Assembly (NCBI RefSeq): GCF_039535115.1
Contig: NZ_BAAAWO010000001.1
Location: forward strand, 3,720,001 to 3,784,000
Origin: Paeniglutamicibacter sulfureus
GTDB lineage: Bacteria > Actinomycetota > Actinomycetes > Actinomycetales > Micrococcaceae
Reading direction: 5' to 3'
Length of the DNA: 64,000 nucleotides
The notes beneath the pieces were generated by a model. It made no database searches and had not been told where the DNA came from. It was given only the letters and a program-made list of their open reading frames with translations. This document shows, in pieces, positions 45,001 through 52,484 of this stretch. The stretch's first letter is position 1. Every line of letters starts with the position of its first letter. Position numbers and translations under genes: made by a program.

Positions 45001-45347
45001 ACCGCGACGGCGGTGTTGCGGTACACCACGTCCTTGGCCCGCAGGTGCATGGAATTGGAGTAAATGAGCACGGCGGCCACGTGGCGGCACTTGGGCGCAT
45101 CGCCGCAGTTGCAGGTGGCGTCGTCGATGACGCGCTCGCCCTTTTTCATCGCCAGCGTGATGCCCACGCCGCAAGCGGGTTCGCCGTCCTCGGACACCGT
45201 CCCGGACAGGTTCTGCTGATCCGGATCCCACAGGAACTCGCTCAGAGCGGCGTCGGTGGCCAGCACCTTGCCGCGTGTGAAGGAGACACCGCCAACGACA
45301 CGCAGGATTTCACGCGCATCGACCATGGGAAAAGCAGATTCGGTCAT
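42015..45347 (-). CDS. SNF2-family helicase with N-terminal SWIM zinc finger
   Basis: This 1110-residue ATP-dependent DNA/RNA translocase (HepA/RapA-like superfamily 2) has a SWIM zinc finger near the N-terminus (Cys79, Cys81, Cys87, His89: [11 protein letters not shown]), a long central region, then the SNF2 motor: [11 protein letters not shown] (motif I), LDEAQFVKN (II), [13 protein letters not shown] (III), and the C-lobe with [21 protein letters not shown] and [21 protein letters not shown]. ATG 45347 follows AGGAGG. It is a single-gene unit; its biological role is not known. Confidence 0.95.
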   Translation of the reverse strand: [1110 protein letters not shown]

Positions 45348-45451
45348 CCTCCTATCGTTTCACGTCTGGCACCCCAGCACGAACCGCGACCGGGCGGAAG
45401 TGGACGACCAATGCGGGCCCTGGCCGTGAAATTCGCCTAGTCTTTGATGTC

Positions 45452-46657
45452 ATGGACAGCACTCCGGCCTTGCACCCGCTCCCGCGCGTCATCGAGATTG
45501 CGTCGCTGGCCGATTTCGACAGGCACGCAGCGGCCGCTCTGGCCCTCACCGACAAACGCCTGGCCGCTTCCATGCACGGCTGGCACGTGCAATCCGTTGA
45601 CCTGCGTGCCCGGGGCGCGATGCTGGAAAAACTGCGGGCCGCCGGTTCGGTGTTCATGGGGTGCGAGATCGAGGACAAGATCGAGCGCCGCTTGCGCGGG
45701 GGAGGGGCGCTGGTTTTCCCCGAGATCCCGGGCCTGCCTTTCGATCCCTATCGCGGGGAACTGTACTCCGGAGGCGAACTTTATGCGGGGTTGGAGACCG
45801 GGTCCTACGAAACGGTCCCGGATGCGCGGATCTACGCCTGGCTCTCGCACCGCTACGGGGCCGGGGCGCACGACGCGTTGAACGCGGCCCTTTCCTCCAC
45901 GCTGCACGACCATGCCATCGGCGCGCGGCTCGAATCGCAGATCCGCGACGGGGCACTGGCCCATGCTCCGCTGGTCGGCGTCATGGGAGGTCATGCGCAA
46001 CAGCGCGGCAGCGACGGTTACGCGACGGCGGCACGGCTAGGCTACGCGCTCTCCGGTGCGGGGTTCATCGTGGCCACCGGCGGCGGACCCGGAGCCATGG
46101 AGGCAGCGAACCTGGGCGCCTACCTGGGCGCGGGCAGCACCGAGAACCTTGCCGAGGCGCTGGAAATGCTGGCGGTCGAGCCCGGGTTCGCCTCGTCGGT
46201 GACCCGCTGGGCGCGGGCCGCCGCACGCGTGCGCGAACGCTGGCCCGTGGGCCTGGCGAACCTGGGGATCCCGACCTGGTTCTACGGCCATGAGCCACCG
46301 AACATGTTCGCCACCCACATTGCCAAGTACTTCGCCAATGCCACCCGCGAGGCGGTGCTGTTGGAAAAATGCTCCGGAGGAATCGTGTTCATGCCCGGGG
46401 CCGCGGGGACCGTGCAGGAAATCTTCCAGGACGCCTGCGAGAACTTTTACGGGGCGGCCGGCAGCATCAGCCCGATGGTGCTGGTGGGAGTCGATTATTG
46501 GACCCGGACGCTGCCGGCCTACCCGTTGCTGGTGGACCTGGCCCGCGGTCGGGCCATGGAGGACATGGTCTTCCTGGTCGACGAGCCGTCCGAGGCAGTG
46601 CGCATTTTGGTGGAGCTCAACGACGGTTCGATTTCCGGCGTACGGGGACTGGCATGA
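45452..46657 (+). CDS. LOG-family-like Rossmann nucleotide-binding protein
   Basis: This 401-residue protein has a C-terminal Rossmann domain related to LOG/YgdH. It has GVMGGHAQQRGSDGYATAA, the phosphate loop TGGGPGAMEAANLGA and the later MPGAAGTVQEIFQ, where the canonical PGGxGTxxE has become PGAAGT. The 175-residue N-terminal extension has no domain I recognise. LOG enzymes are cytokinin riboside 5'-monophosphate phosphoribohydrolases; bacterial homologues often act on AMP, but the altered motif makes activity uncertain. Confidence 0.82.
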   Translation: MDSTPALHPLPRVIEIASLADFDRHAAAALALTDKRLAASMHGWHVQSVDLRARGAMLEKLRAAGSVFMGCEIEDKIERRLRGGGALVFPEIPGLPFDPYRGELYSGGELYAGLETGSYETVPDARIYAWLSHRYGAGAHDALNAALSSTLHDHAIGARLESQIRDGALAHAPLVGVMGGHAQQRGSDGYATAARLGYALSGAGFIVATGGGPGAMEAANLGAYLGAGSTENLAEALEMLAVEPGFASSVTRWARAAARVRERWPVGLANLGIPTWFYGHEPPNMFATHIAKYFANATREAVLLEKCSGGIVFMPGAAGTVQEIFQDACENFYGAAGSISPMVLVGVDYWTRTLPAYPLLVDLARGRAMEDMVFLVDEPSEAVRILVELNDGSISGVRGLA

Positions 46658-46797
46658 GTGCCACGGCCAGCGGCGGTAAAAGGTAGGATACTAAAGATAA
46701 TTTCCCCAAGTCCGCGACTGTCCCCGGCCAAATTCCTGACCGCCACGCCGGGCTGTCACCGTGGGTTGGTTGCACACGCAAAAACCGAAGAGGGCAC

Positions 46798-47757
46798 ATG
46801 CCAGCGGAAGACCTAGCCATCGGCGTCGATATCGGTGGAACAAAGATTGCGGCAGGTCTGGTGACCCGCGACGGCACAGTGATGGGCCGGCTCCGTCGGT
46901 CCACGCCCGGCCACGATGCACGCGCCGTTGAGGCGACGGTTGTCGAGTTGGTGACAAAGCTCGGTGAGCAGGCGCCCCGGGCCGTGGTCGGTGTGGGCGC
47001 GGCCGGATGGATGGATTCCAGCGGGAGCACCGTGCTCTTCAGCCCCCACCTTGCCTGGCGCAACGAACCCCTGCGCGCACGACTTGAGGACGCACTGGGG
47101 CGCACCGTGATGTTGAGCAATGACGCCGATGCGGCCGGCTGGGCCGAACACCGCTTCGGTGCGGCGCGTGGCGAAAACGAAATGCTGTGCCTGACCTTGG
47201 GAACCGGAATCGGCGGAGCCATCGTCCTGGGCGGGAAGCTGCAGCGCGGCAGGTTCGGCGTCGCCGGGGAATTCGGACACCAGACGCTGGTTCCCGGCGG
47301 ACATCGCTGTGCCTGCGGAAACCGCGGGTGCTGGGAACAATACGCCTCGGGGAACGCGCTGGGACGCGAGGGGCGGGCCCTGGCCGGTTCCAACTCCCCG
47401 GTGGCCCACGCGCTGCGGGCCGAAACCAACGGGGACGCCTCTGCGGTGACTGGGGAAATGGTCACGCGTCTGGCGGAAGCCGGAGATCCGGCATGTGGCG
47501 ACCTCGTCGCCGAGGCCGGTGAATGGCTCGGTCTGGGATTGGCGAACCTTGCCGCTGTGCTGGACCCCGGAATCATGATCATCGGCGGAGGGCTGGGATC
47601 GGCCTCGCCCTCACTGATCGAGACGGCGACCAGCGCCTACCAAAAGGCGCTGAGCGGGCGGGGGTATCGGCCCTTTGCGAAAATCGCCCGGGCCGAGCTG
47701 GGACCGGATGCAGGTCTCGTCGGTGCCGCTGACCTGGCACGGCTGCCCCGCGGCTGA
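46798..47757 (+). CDS. ROK-family glucokinase
   Basis: This 319-residue sugar kinase has the phosphate-binding IGVDIGGTKIAAG at the N-terminus, the second phosphate motif LTLGTGIGGAIVLGGKL, and the zinc site GHRCACGNRGCWEQYASG. It phosphorylates glucose or a related hexose with ATP. There is no HTH, so it is an enzyme rather than a ROK regulator. ATG 46798 follows AGAGGG. It is followed by a terminator facing the SDR gene. Confidence 0.93.
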   Translation: MPAEDLAIGVDIGGTKIAAGLVTRDGTVMGRLRRSTPGHDARAVEATVVELVTKLGEQAPRAVVGVGAAGWMDSSGSTVLFSPHLAWRNEPLRARLEDALGRTVMLSNDADAAGWAEHRFGAARGENEMLCLTLGTGIGGAIVLGGKLQRGRFGVAGEFGHQTLVPGGHRCACGNRGCWEQYASGNALGREGRALAGSNSPVAHALRAETNGDASAVTGEMVTRLAEAGDPACGDLVAEAGEWLGLGLANLAAVLDPGIMIIGGGLGSASPSLIETATSAYQKALSGRGYRPFAKIARAELGPDAGLVGAADLARLPRG

Positions 47758-47769
47758 AGACCCGGAACG

Positions 47770-47810
47770 CCGAAGGCGGGTTCCGCGCGGTCGTGGAACC
47801 CGGCCTCCGG
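47770..47810. terminator. Terminator between the glucokinase and SDR genes
   Basis: An 8-bp inner stem (47777-47784 with 47795-47802) with an imperfect outer extension (CCGAAGG with CCTCCGG) lies between two convergent stop codons. Confidence 0.7.
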
Positions 47811-47820
47811 ACATTGTGTC

Positions 47821-48600
47821 CTAAAGTGGGCGAGGCGTTCCCGAAGACGCGGTCGTTCCGCCGTCGACGGGAATAATGGCCCCGGTGATGTAACCGGCGT
47901 CCGGGCTGGCCAGGAACAAGACTGTCCGGGCGATGTCCGCCGGTGTCGCCGGCCGATCCAGGGCCAGCCTGTCCAGCAGCCGGGCGGCGAATTCCGGGTC
48001 CTCCAGCCTCTGGCGGGTCAGCTGCGTATCGGTGAAGGCAGGGGCCACGGCATTGACCCGCACCCCATGGGTGCCCAGATCCAGGGCCAGGCTTTGGACC
48101 ATGGCGTTGAGCGCGCCCTTGGTGGCGTTGTAGGCGAACTGGTTCCAATCCCCCCGTATTCCCGAGACCGAGGAAACGGCCACGACGTTGCCGTGGCTGG
48201 CCTTCAACGCCGGCAGGGCCGCCCTGGCCAGGAAGATGAATGCGTCCACGTTGACAGCGTGCATCCGCGCCCAGACATCGTCCTCGAACGTCTCGAGTTC
48301 GCTGGGTTCGCACCAGCCGGCATTGCTGACGACGATGTCCAGGCGGCCGAAACGTGCCAGCAACTCGGCAACGGACCGCTCGACCTCGGAGCGATCGGTG
48401 ACATCGCAGGCCAGCACCAGGGACCGGTCTTCCGGATGGTCTTGGGCAGTGGTGCGCAACGAGTCGGTGGTGCGGCCCAGCACCGCCACGCATGCGCCCT
48501 GCTCCAGGAACCCCTGGGCGATGCCGCGCCCGATGCCCGAGCCGGCGCCGGTGACCAGCACGACCTTGCCTTCGTACGGGTAGCGCGCCCAGGCGATCAA
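47821..48600 (-). CDS. Short-chain dehydrogenase/reductase of the inositol island
   Basis: This 259-residue SDR oxidoreductase has an NAD(P) motif TGAGSGIG (17-24), NAG (93-95), catalytic Ser in SSVSG and Tyr157-x3-Lys161 in YNATK. The end YITGAIIPVDGGTT is classic. The start is a TTG at 48600 which overlaps the upstream stop (TTGA) and is preceded by GGAGG 10 nt away, so it is translationally coupled to the isomerase. A polyol or inositol-derived ketone is a plausible substrate. Confidence 0.87.
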   Translation of the reverse strand: MIAWARYPYEGKVVLVTGAGSGIGRGIAQGFLEQGACVAVLGRTTDSLRTTAQDHPEDRSLVLACDVTDRSEVERSVAELLARFGRLDIVVSNAGWCEPSELETFEDDVWARMHAVNVDAFIFLARAALPALKASHGNVVAVSSVSGIRGDWNQFAYNATKGALNAMVQSLALDLGTHGVRVNAVAPAFTDTQLTRQRLEDPEFAARLLDRLALDRPATPADIARTVLFLASPDAGYITGAIIPVDGGTTASSGTPRPL

Positions 48601-49604
48601 CGGACCGAAACCTCCAGGGTGGCGTTGGCTTCGCGCAGTACGGCTGAGGCCACTTCCAGGCCCTCGATGCGACCTAGGGACACGTCCTCGTGCTCGATAT
48701 TGACCCACATCTCGGGATCGACCTCCTGCAGCGCGCGCAGGAACTCGGTCCAGTACGCGGTGTCGTGTCCCTTGCCCAGCGCCACGAAGTCCCAGGCGGC
48801 ATCCTTCGGCCACTCGTTGGCCCACTCGTCGCCGCCCAAGTTGGTGCGGGGCTCGGATGGGTCGAGCTTGCGGAAGCGGTTGTCCAAAACCCCGTAAATG
48901 GCGGCCGACGGGTTGACTCGAACGTCCTTGGCGGCTGCATGGAACACCAGCGGGCCTAGGTCGCGGATTACCGCCACGGGATCCATCTGCTGCCAGAAGA
49001 GGTGGGAGGCATCGAGTTCGACGCCTACGTGGGTCGCACCGGTGCGTTCGACGAGCTCGCGGATGCCGGCCGGGTTGAAGACCACGTTCTGCGGGTGGAG
49101 CTCAAGGGCCACCTTCACCCCGTGGTCGGCGGCGAGCTTGTCGGTTTCCTTCCAGAAGTCGGCGGCCACGCCCATTTGGTAGTCAAGGACGTCAAGTGCC
49201 GTGGAGTTCCAGGCGTTGACGATCCAGTTCGGTGTCGTGGCGCCGGGTTCCCCGCCGGGCAGGCCGGACATGGTGACGACGCGGTCCTGGCCCAGGCGTT
49301 CGGCCAGGCGGATGGAGCGACGGATATCCTCGGCGTGGGCGTGGCCGATCAGAGGGTTGGGGTGCAGTGGGTTGCCGTTGCAATTGAGTCCCGCGATCGA
49401 GACGCCGGTGCCCTCGAAGAGGCCCAGGTATTCGTCGCGGGCAACATCGCTGGAGAGGATCTCGTCGAACGTCGGCACGTGCACCGCCGGCAGGAAACCT
49501 CCAGTGTTGATTTCAATGCCGGTCAATCCAACCTTGGCAATGGCTTCAAGCGCCTCGGGTAGTGAACGGTCGTGCAGGATGGCGTTGTAGACACCGAGTT
49601 TCAT
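48597..49604 (-). CDS. Sugar phosphate isomerase/epimerase-type TIM barrel
   Basis: This 335-residue xylose-isomerase-like barrel protein has metal-site candidates Glu in ALELHPQN, Asp in VELDASHLF, His in FHAAAKDV and Glu in NIEHEDV. It is clearly paralogous to the barrel protein at 59118 (shared NGNxLHP and MSGLP motifs). It probably isomerises, epimerises or dehydrates an inositol-related keto sugar. ATG 49604 follows AGGAAAG. It leads a two-gene minus-strand unit with the SDR, divergent from the iol operon. Confidence 0.87.
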   Translation of the reverse strand: MKLGVYNAILHDRSLPEALEAIAKVGLTGIEINTGGFLPAVHVPTFDEILSSDVARDEYLGLFEGTGVSIAGLNCNGNPLHPNPLIGHAHAEDIRRSIRLAERLGQDRVVTMSGLPGGEPGATTPNWIVNAWNSTALDVLDYQMGVAADFWKETDKLAADHGVKVALELHPQNVVFNPAGIRELVERTGATHVGVELDASHLFWQQMDPVAVIRDLGPLVFHAAAKDVRVNPSAAIYGVLDNRFRKLDPSEPRTNLGGDEWANEWPKDAAWDFVALGKGHDTAYWTEFLRALQEVDPEMWVNIEHEDVSLGRIEGLEVASAVLREANATLEVSVR

Positions 49605-49771
49605 GGCTTTCCTAGCTTTCTTGGATGGGGGAAGGACGTGCAGCTGTCCGTGGAGAGCGGCCGATGACCGCCGCGGCGGTGGCGGGCGACGCCGGCAGCT
49701 GGAGACTGACACGCAATCTTGGAGCGCTCCAAAACGTGACGCATCTAAAATATATCCACACAAGGTCACGT

Positions 49772-49781
49772 TGTCCATACA
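49772..49781. promoter_or_regulatory. iol-type operator element, site 1
   Basis: TGTCCATACA, a member of the TGWCNNKACA element family, lies in the 343-nt divergent region 49605-49947, on the isomerase side, 168 nt from that gene's start. Apart from these sites I see only AT-rich promoter-like sequence (49745-49765) in the region. Confidence 0.5.
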
Positions 49782-49870
49782 AAGTTGTCACCGGGAAAAG
49801 TTCCCGCCGCCATGGATGCGGGAGGGGCGATCGCGGGGTGAATGACAATCCAGTCTTGATTTTGTAAGTA

Positions 49871-49880
49871 TGTCAGGACA
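49871..49880. promoter_or_regulatory. iol-type operator element, site 2
   Basis: TGTCAGGACA lies 68 nt upstream of the tautomerase-like gene and is embedded in TTGTAAGTA...AAAGTTTT. Its reverse complement TGTCCTGACA fits the binding motif I remember for corynebacterial IolR (KGWCHTRACA). The same flanks recur upstream of iolC. Confidence 0.65.
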
Positions 49881-49947
49881 AAGTTTTTTCATGACCCGCC
49901 GGACCGAGGCGGGTCGGTGGACTTGAACTGAAAGAGGTGTCGGACCC

Positions 49948-50364
49948 ATGCTGATGATTCGCATTGATGTCGCCGAGGGGCGCACGCCCGCAGGGTTGGC
50001 TGCGCTCAGCAGGGCGATCCATGTCGCGGCGGTGCAGGGGTATCGCATCCCGGAGGGTGACTACTTCCACGTCATGACCGAGCATCCATGCGGGCAGATC
50101 GTCGCCCTGGATGCCGGGCTCGGGTTTGGCCGCAGTGATGCGGTGGTGATGATCCAGGCTTTCACCCAGCGCGGGCGCTCCGGGGAGGCCAAGGCTGCGC
50201 TGTTTGCCGCGATCGCACGCGAACTCCGGGCCGTCGGCGTGGCCGGCGAGGACGTTTTCATCGGCTACTCGGAAAACGGTGCCGAGGGCTGGTCGTTTGG
50301 TTTTGGCCGGGCCCGGTATTCCACCGGCGAGCTGGCAGTTCCCGGCGCCGGGGAGGCGCCGTGA
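49948..50364 (+). CDS. Tautomerase-fold protein lacking the N-terminal proline
   Basis: This 138-residue protein has the look of a tautomerase-superfamily domain (MxxIRIDVAEGR, AIHVAAVQGYRIPEGDYFHVMTEH, VMIQAFTQRGRS, ELRAVGVAGEDVFIGYSENGAEGWSFG). Catalytic tautomerases use Pro1, but this protein begins Met-Leu-Met-Ile. Neither start gives a Pro at position 2, so classic tautomerase chemistry is doubtful. It is the first gene rightward from the iol divergent promoter. ATG 49948 follows AAGAGG. Confidence 0.8.
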   Translation: MLMIRIDVAEGRTPAGLAALSRAIHVAAVQGYRIPEGDYFHVMTEHPCGQIVALDAGLGFGRSDAVVMIQAFTQRGRSGEAKAALFAAIARELRAVGVAGEDVFIGYSENGAEGWSFGFGRARYSTGELAVPGAGEAP

Positions 50365-50414
50365 GGGCGCATGGTCCGATCCCGCCGTCCGTCACGTTAC
50401 GCTCGTTGTAAATA

Positions 50415-50440
50415 TGACAGTACAAACCTTTGACAGGACA
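50415..50440. promoter_or_regulatory. Tandem iol-type operator elements, sites 3 and 4
   Basis: TGACAGTACA (50415-50424) and TGACAGGACA (50431-50440) lie 16 nt apart, 111-136 nt upstream of iolC. The flanks TTGTAAATA and AAAGTTTATG match those of site 2, showing a duplicated promoter/operator. iolC therefore probably has its own promoter in addition to read-through from the tautomerase-like gene. Confidence 0.62.
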
Positions 50441-50550
50441 AAGTTTATGGTGCAGAGTATTGCCTGTGGCTTGACTCACAGCACAGAGATCTTCGAGGCT
50501 GATGGGCAACCGGTCAGCCAGGAACCAGACAAGAAAGGACGTCGATCCGC

Positions 50551-51549
50551 GTGACCCACGACGTACTCACCATCGGACGCATCAGCGTCGACGTCTACCC
50601 GAACGACATCGGTGTTCCCCTCGGCGAGGTTAACAGCTTCGGCAAGTACCTGGGTGGTTCGCCAACCAATGTGGCGGTGGCCGCAGCCCGCCACGGGCGC
50701 CGTACCGCGGTCATCACCCGGATTGGTGACGACGAGTTCGGCAGCTACCTGGAGCGCGAGCTGGACAAGTTCCAGGTTGACCGCAGCCATGTCAGTCGGG
50801 TCCCCGGGCTGCAGACGCCGGTCACCTTCTGCGCCATCATGCCGCCGGAAGACTTCCCGCTCTACTTCTACGGACGATTCCCCACCGCCCCTGACTGGAA
50901 GATCGCCACGGAGGAACTGGACGGCGATGCGATCCGCAGTTCGCGGATCTTCTGGTCCACCGTCACCGGACTCAGCCAGGAGCCAAGCGCAGGCGCCCAC
51001 ATCGCCGCGCATGAGCTCAGGACACGCGAGACGCTGGCGGCAAACCAGTTCACGGTCCTGGACCTGGACTACCGCCCCATGTTCTGGGAATCGGAGGAAG
51101 CCGCCCGCGCCCAGGTCGCCAAGGTCTTGCCCCACGTCACCGTCGCCATCGGCAACGACAAGGAATGCGCGGTGGCAGTCGGCGAGGGCACCCCCGACGA
51201 GCAGGCCGACCGCCTGCTGGCCGCCGGCGTGGAGATCGCCGTGGTCAAGCTCGGCCCCGAGGGCGTCATGGCCAAGACCCGCACCGAACGCGTGGTCTCT
51301 GCCCCGGTTCCCGTGCAGACCGTCAATGGCCTCGGCGCGGGGGACTCCTTCGGCGGTGCGTTCTGCCACGGACTGCTCTCCGGCTGGCCCCTTGAACAGG
51401 TCCTGGACTACGCCAACGCGGCAGGCGCCATTGTCGCCTCCCGCCTGGCCTGCTCCGACGACATGCCCACCCCAACCGAGGTCAACGCGCTGTTGGCCGA
51501 ACGCGGCCGCACCGTACCCGGGCCGGCAACCATCGAGGTCTCCCCATGA
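50551..51549 (+). CDS. iolC: 5-dehydro-2-deoxygluconokinase
   Basis: This 332-residue PfkB-family kinase phosphorylates 2-deoxy-5-keto-gluconate in myo-inositol breakdown. It has PfkB signature 1 in YLGGSPTNVAVAAARHG and signature 2 NGLGAGDSFGGAF with the catalytic Asp. The N-terminus DVLTIGRISVDVYPNDIGV is characteristic of IolC. GTG 50551 is the start. The stop overlaps the next gene (ATGA). Confidence 0.95.
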   Translation: MTHDVLTIGRISVDVYPNDIGVPLGEVNSFGKYLGGSPTNVAVAAARHGRRTAVITRIGDDEFGSYLERELDKFQVDRSHVSRVPGLQTPVTFCAIMPPEDFPLYFYGRFPTAPDWKIATEELDGDAIRSSRIFWSTVTGLSQEPSAGAHIAAHELRTRETLAANQFTVLDLDYRPMFWESEEAARAQVAKVLPHVTVAIGNDKECAVAVGEGTPDEQADRLLAAGVEIAVVKLGPEGVMAKTRTERVVSAPVPVQTVNGLGAGDSFGGAFCHGLLSGWPLEQVLDYANAAGAIVASRLACSDDMPTPTEVNALLAERGRTVPGPATIEVSP

Positions 51550-52469
51550 GCAACAACCCGGCCATCGACCGCGAGGACCCGCGCCGCTACGCGCACCTGA
51601 CCACCATCCGCCTGGAGGACCCGGGAGCCGTGGCCCGTGCGGCTGCCACCCGCATCCGCCACGAGGGGGCGCGGACCGGGAGGCAGAACTTCATCATCGC
51701 CGCAGACCACCCGGCCCGCGGCGCACTATCGGTCGGCAACCGTACGATGGCCATGGCCGACCGCCGCGACCTGCTCGACAGGCTGCAGATCTCCCTGCAA
51801 AACCCCGCGGTCGACGGCGTGCTGGCAAGCCCCGACATCCTCGATGACCTGCTGCTGCTCGGTGCGCTGGACCACAAGCTGGTTTTCGGCTCGATGAACC
51901 GCGGCGGGCTCTCCGGATACGTCAACGAGTTCGACGACCGTTTCACCGGCCACACCGCACAGGCGCTGGCGGACATCGGCGCCGACGGCGGAAAGATGCT
52001 CACCCGAATTGCCCTGGGCGACCCCGCGACCGCCGTGACACTCGAGGCTACCGCCCACGCCATCGACGAGCTGGCCGAACGCAAGCTCATCGCCATGGTT
52101 GAGCCGTTCCTCTCCGAATGGCACAACGGGCGGGTCCGCAACGACCTGGGTCCCGACGCCGTCATCAAGTCGGTGGGCATCGCCTCCGGGCTTGGCGGCA
52201 CCAGCGCCTATACCTGGATGAAGCTTCCGGTGGTCCCGGACATGGAACGCGTCATGGCTGCCACCACGTTGCCCACCGTGCTGCTGGGAGGGGACCCCGA
52301 GGGCTCTCCCGACGAGGTGTTCGCCACCTGGGCGGCCGCACTGGCATTGCCGGGAGTCCAAGGCCTGACGGTCGGACGCACGCTGCTTTACCCGGCAGAC
52401 GGCGACGTCGCCTCGGCGGTGGCCACCGCCGCTTCCCTGTTGAACCACGCCACCATCCCCGCCGAGTAG
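51546..52469 (+). CDS. Cgl0158-family aldolase-like protein of the iol operon
   Basis: This 307-residue class I aldolase-type barrel is the gene that follows iolC in corynebacterial iol operons (Cgl0158, from memory). It probably cleaves 2-deoxy-5-keto-gluconate 6-phosphate to malonate semialdehyde and dihydroxyacetone phosphate, replacing IolJ; this role is inferred from position. Visible segments: IIAADHPARGALSVG, DGVLASPDILDDLLLLGAL, MVEPFLSEW and a glycine-rich phosphate loop (VLLGGDPEG). It overlaps iolC by 4 nt. Confidence 0.85.
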   Translation: MSNNPAIDREDPRRYAHLTTIRLEDPGAVARAAATRIRHEGARTGRQNFIIAADHPARGALSVGNRTMAMADRRDLLDRLQISLQNPAVDGVLASPDILDDLLLLGALDHKLVFGSMNRGGLSGYVNEFDDRFTGHTAQALADIGADGGKMLTRIALGDPATAVTLEATAHAIDELAERKLIAMVEPFLSEWHNGRVRNDLGPDAVIKSVGIASGLGGTSAYTWMKLPVVPDMERVMAATTLPTVLLGGDPEGSPDEVFATWAAALALPGVQGLTVGRTLLYPADGDVASAVATAASLLNHATIPAE

Positions 52470-52484
52470 GAGCACCGCAAAGCA

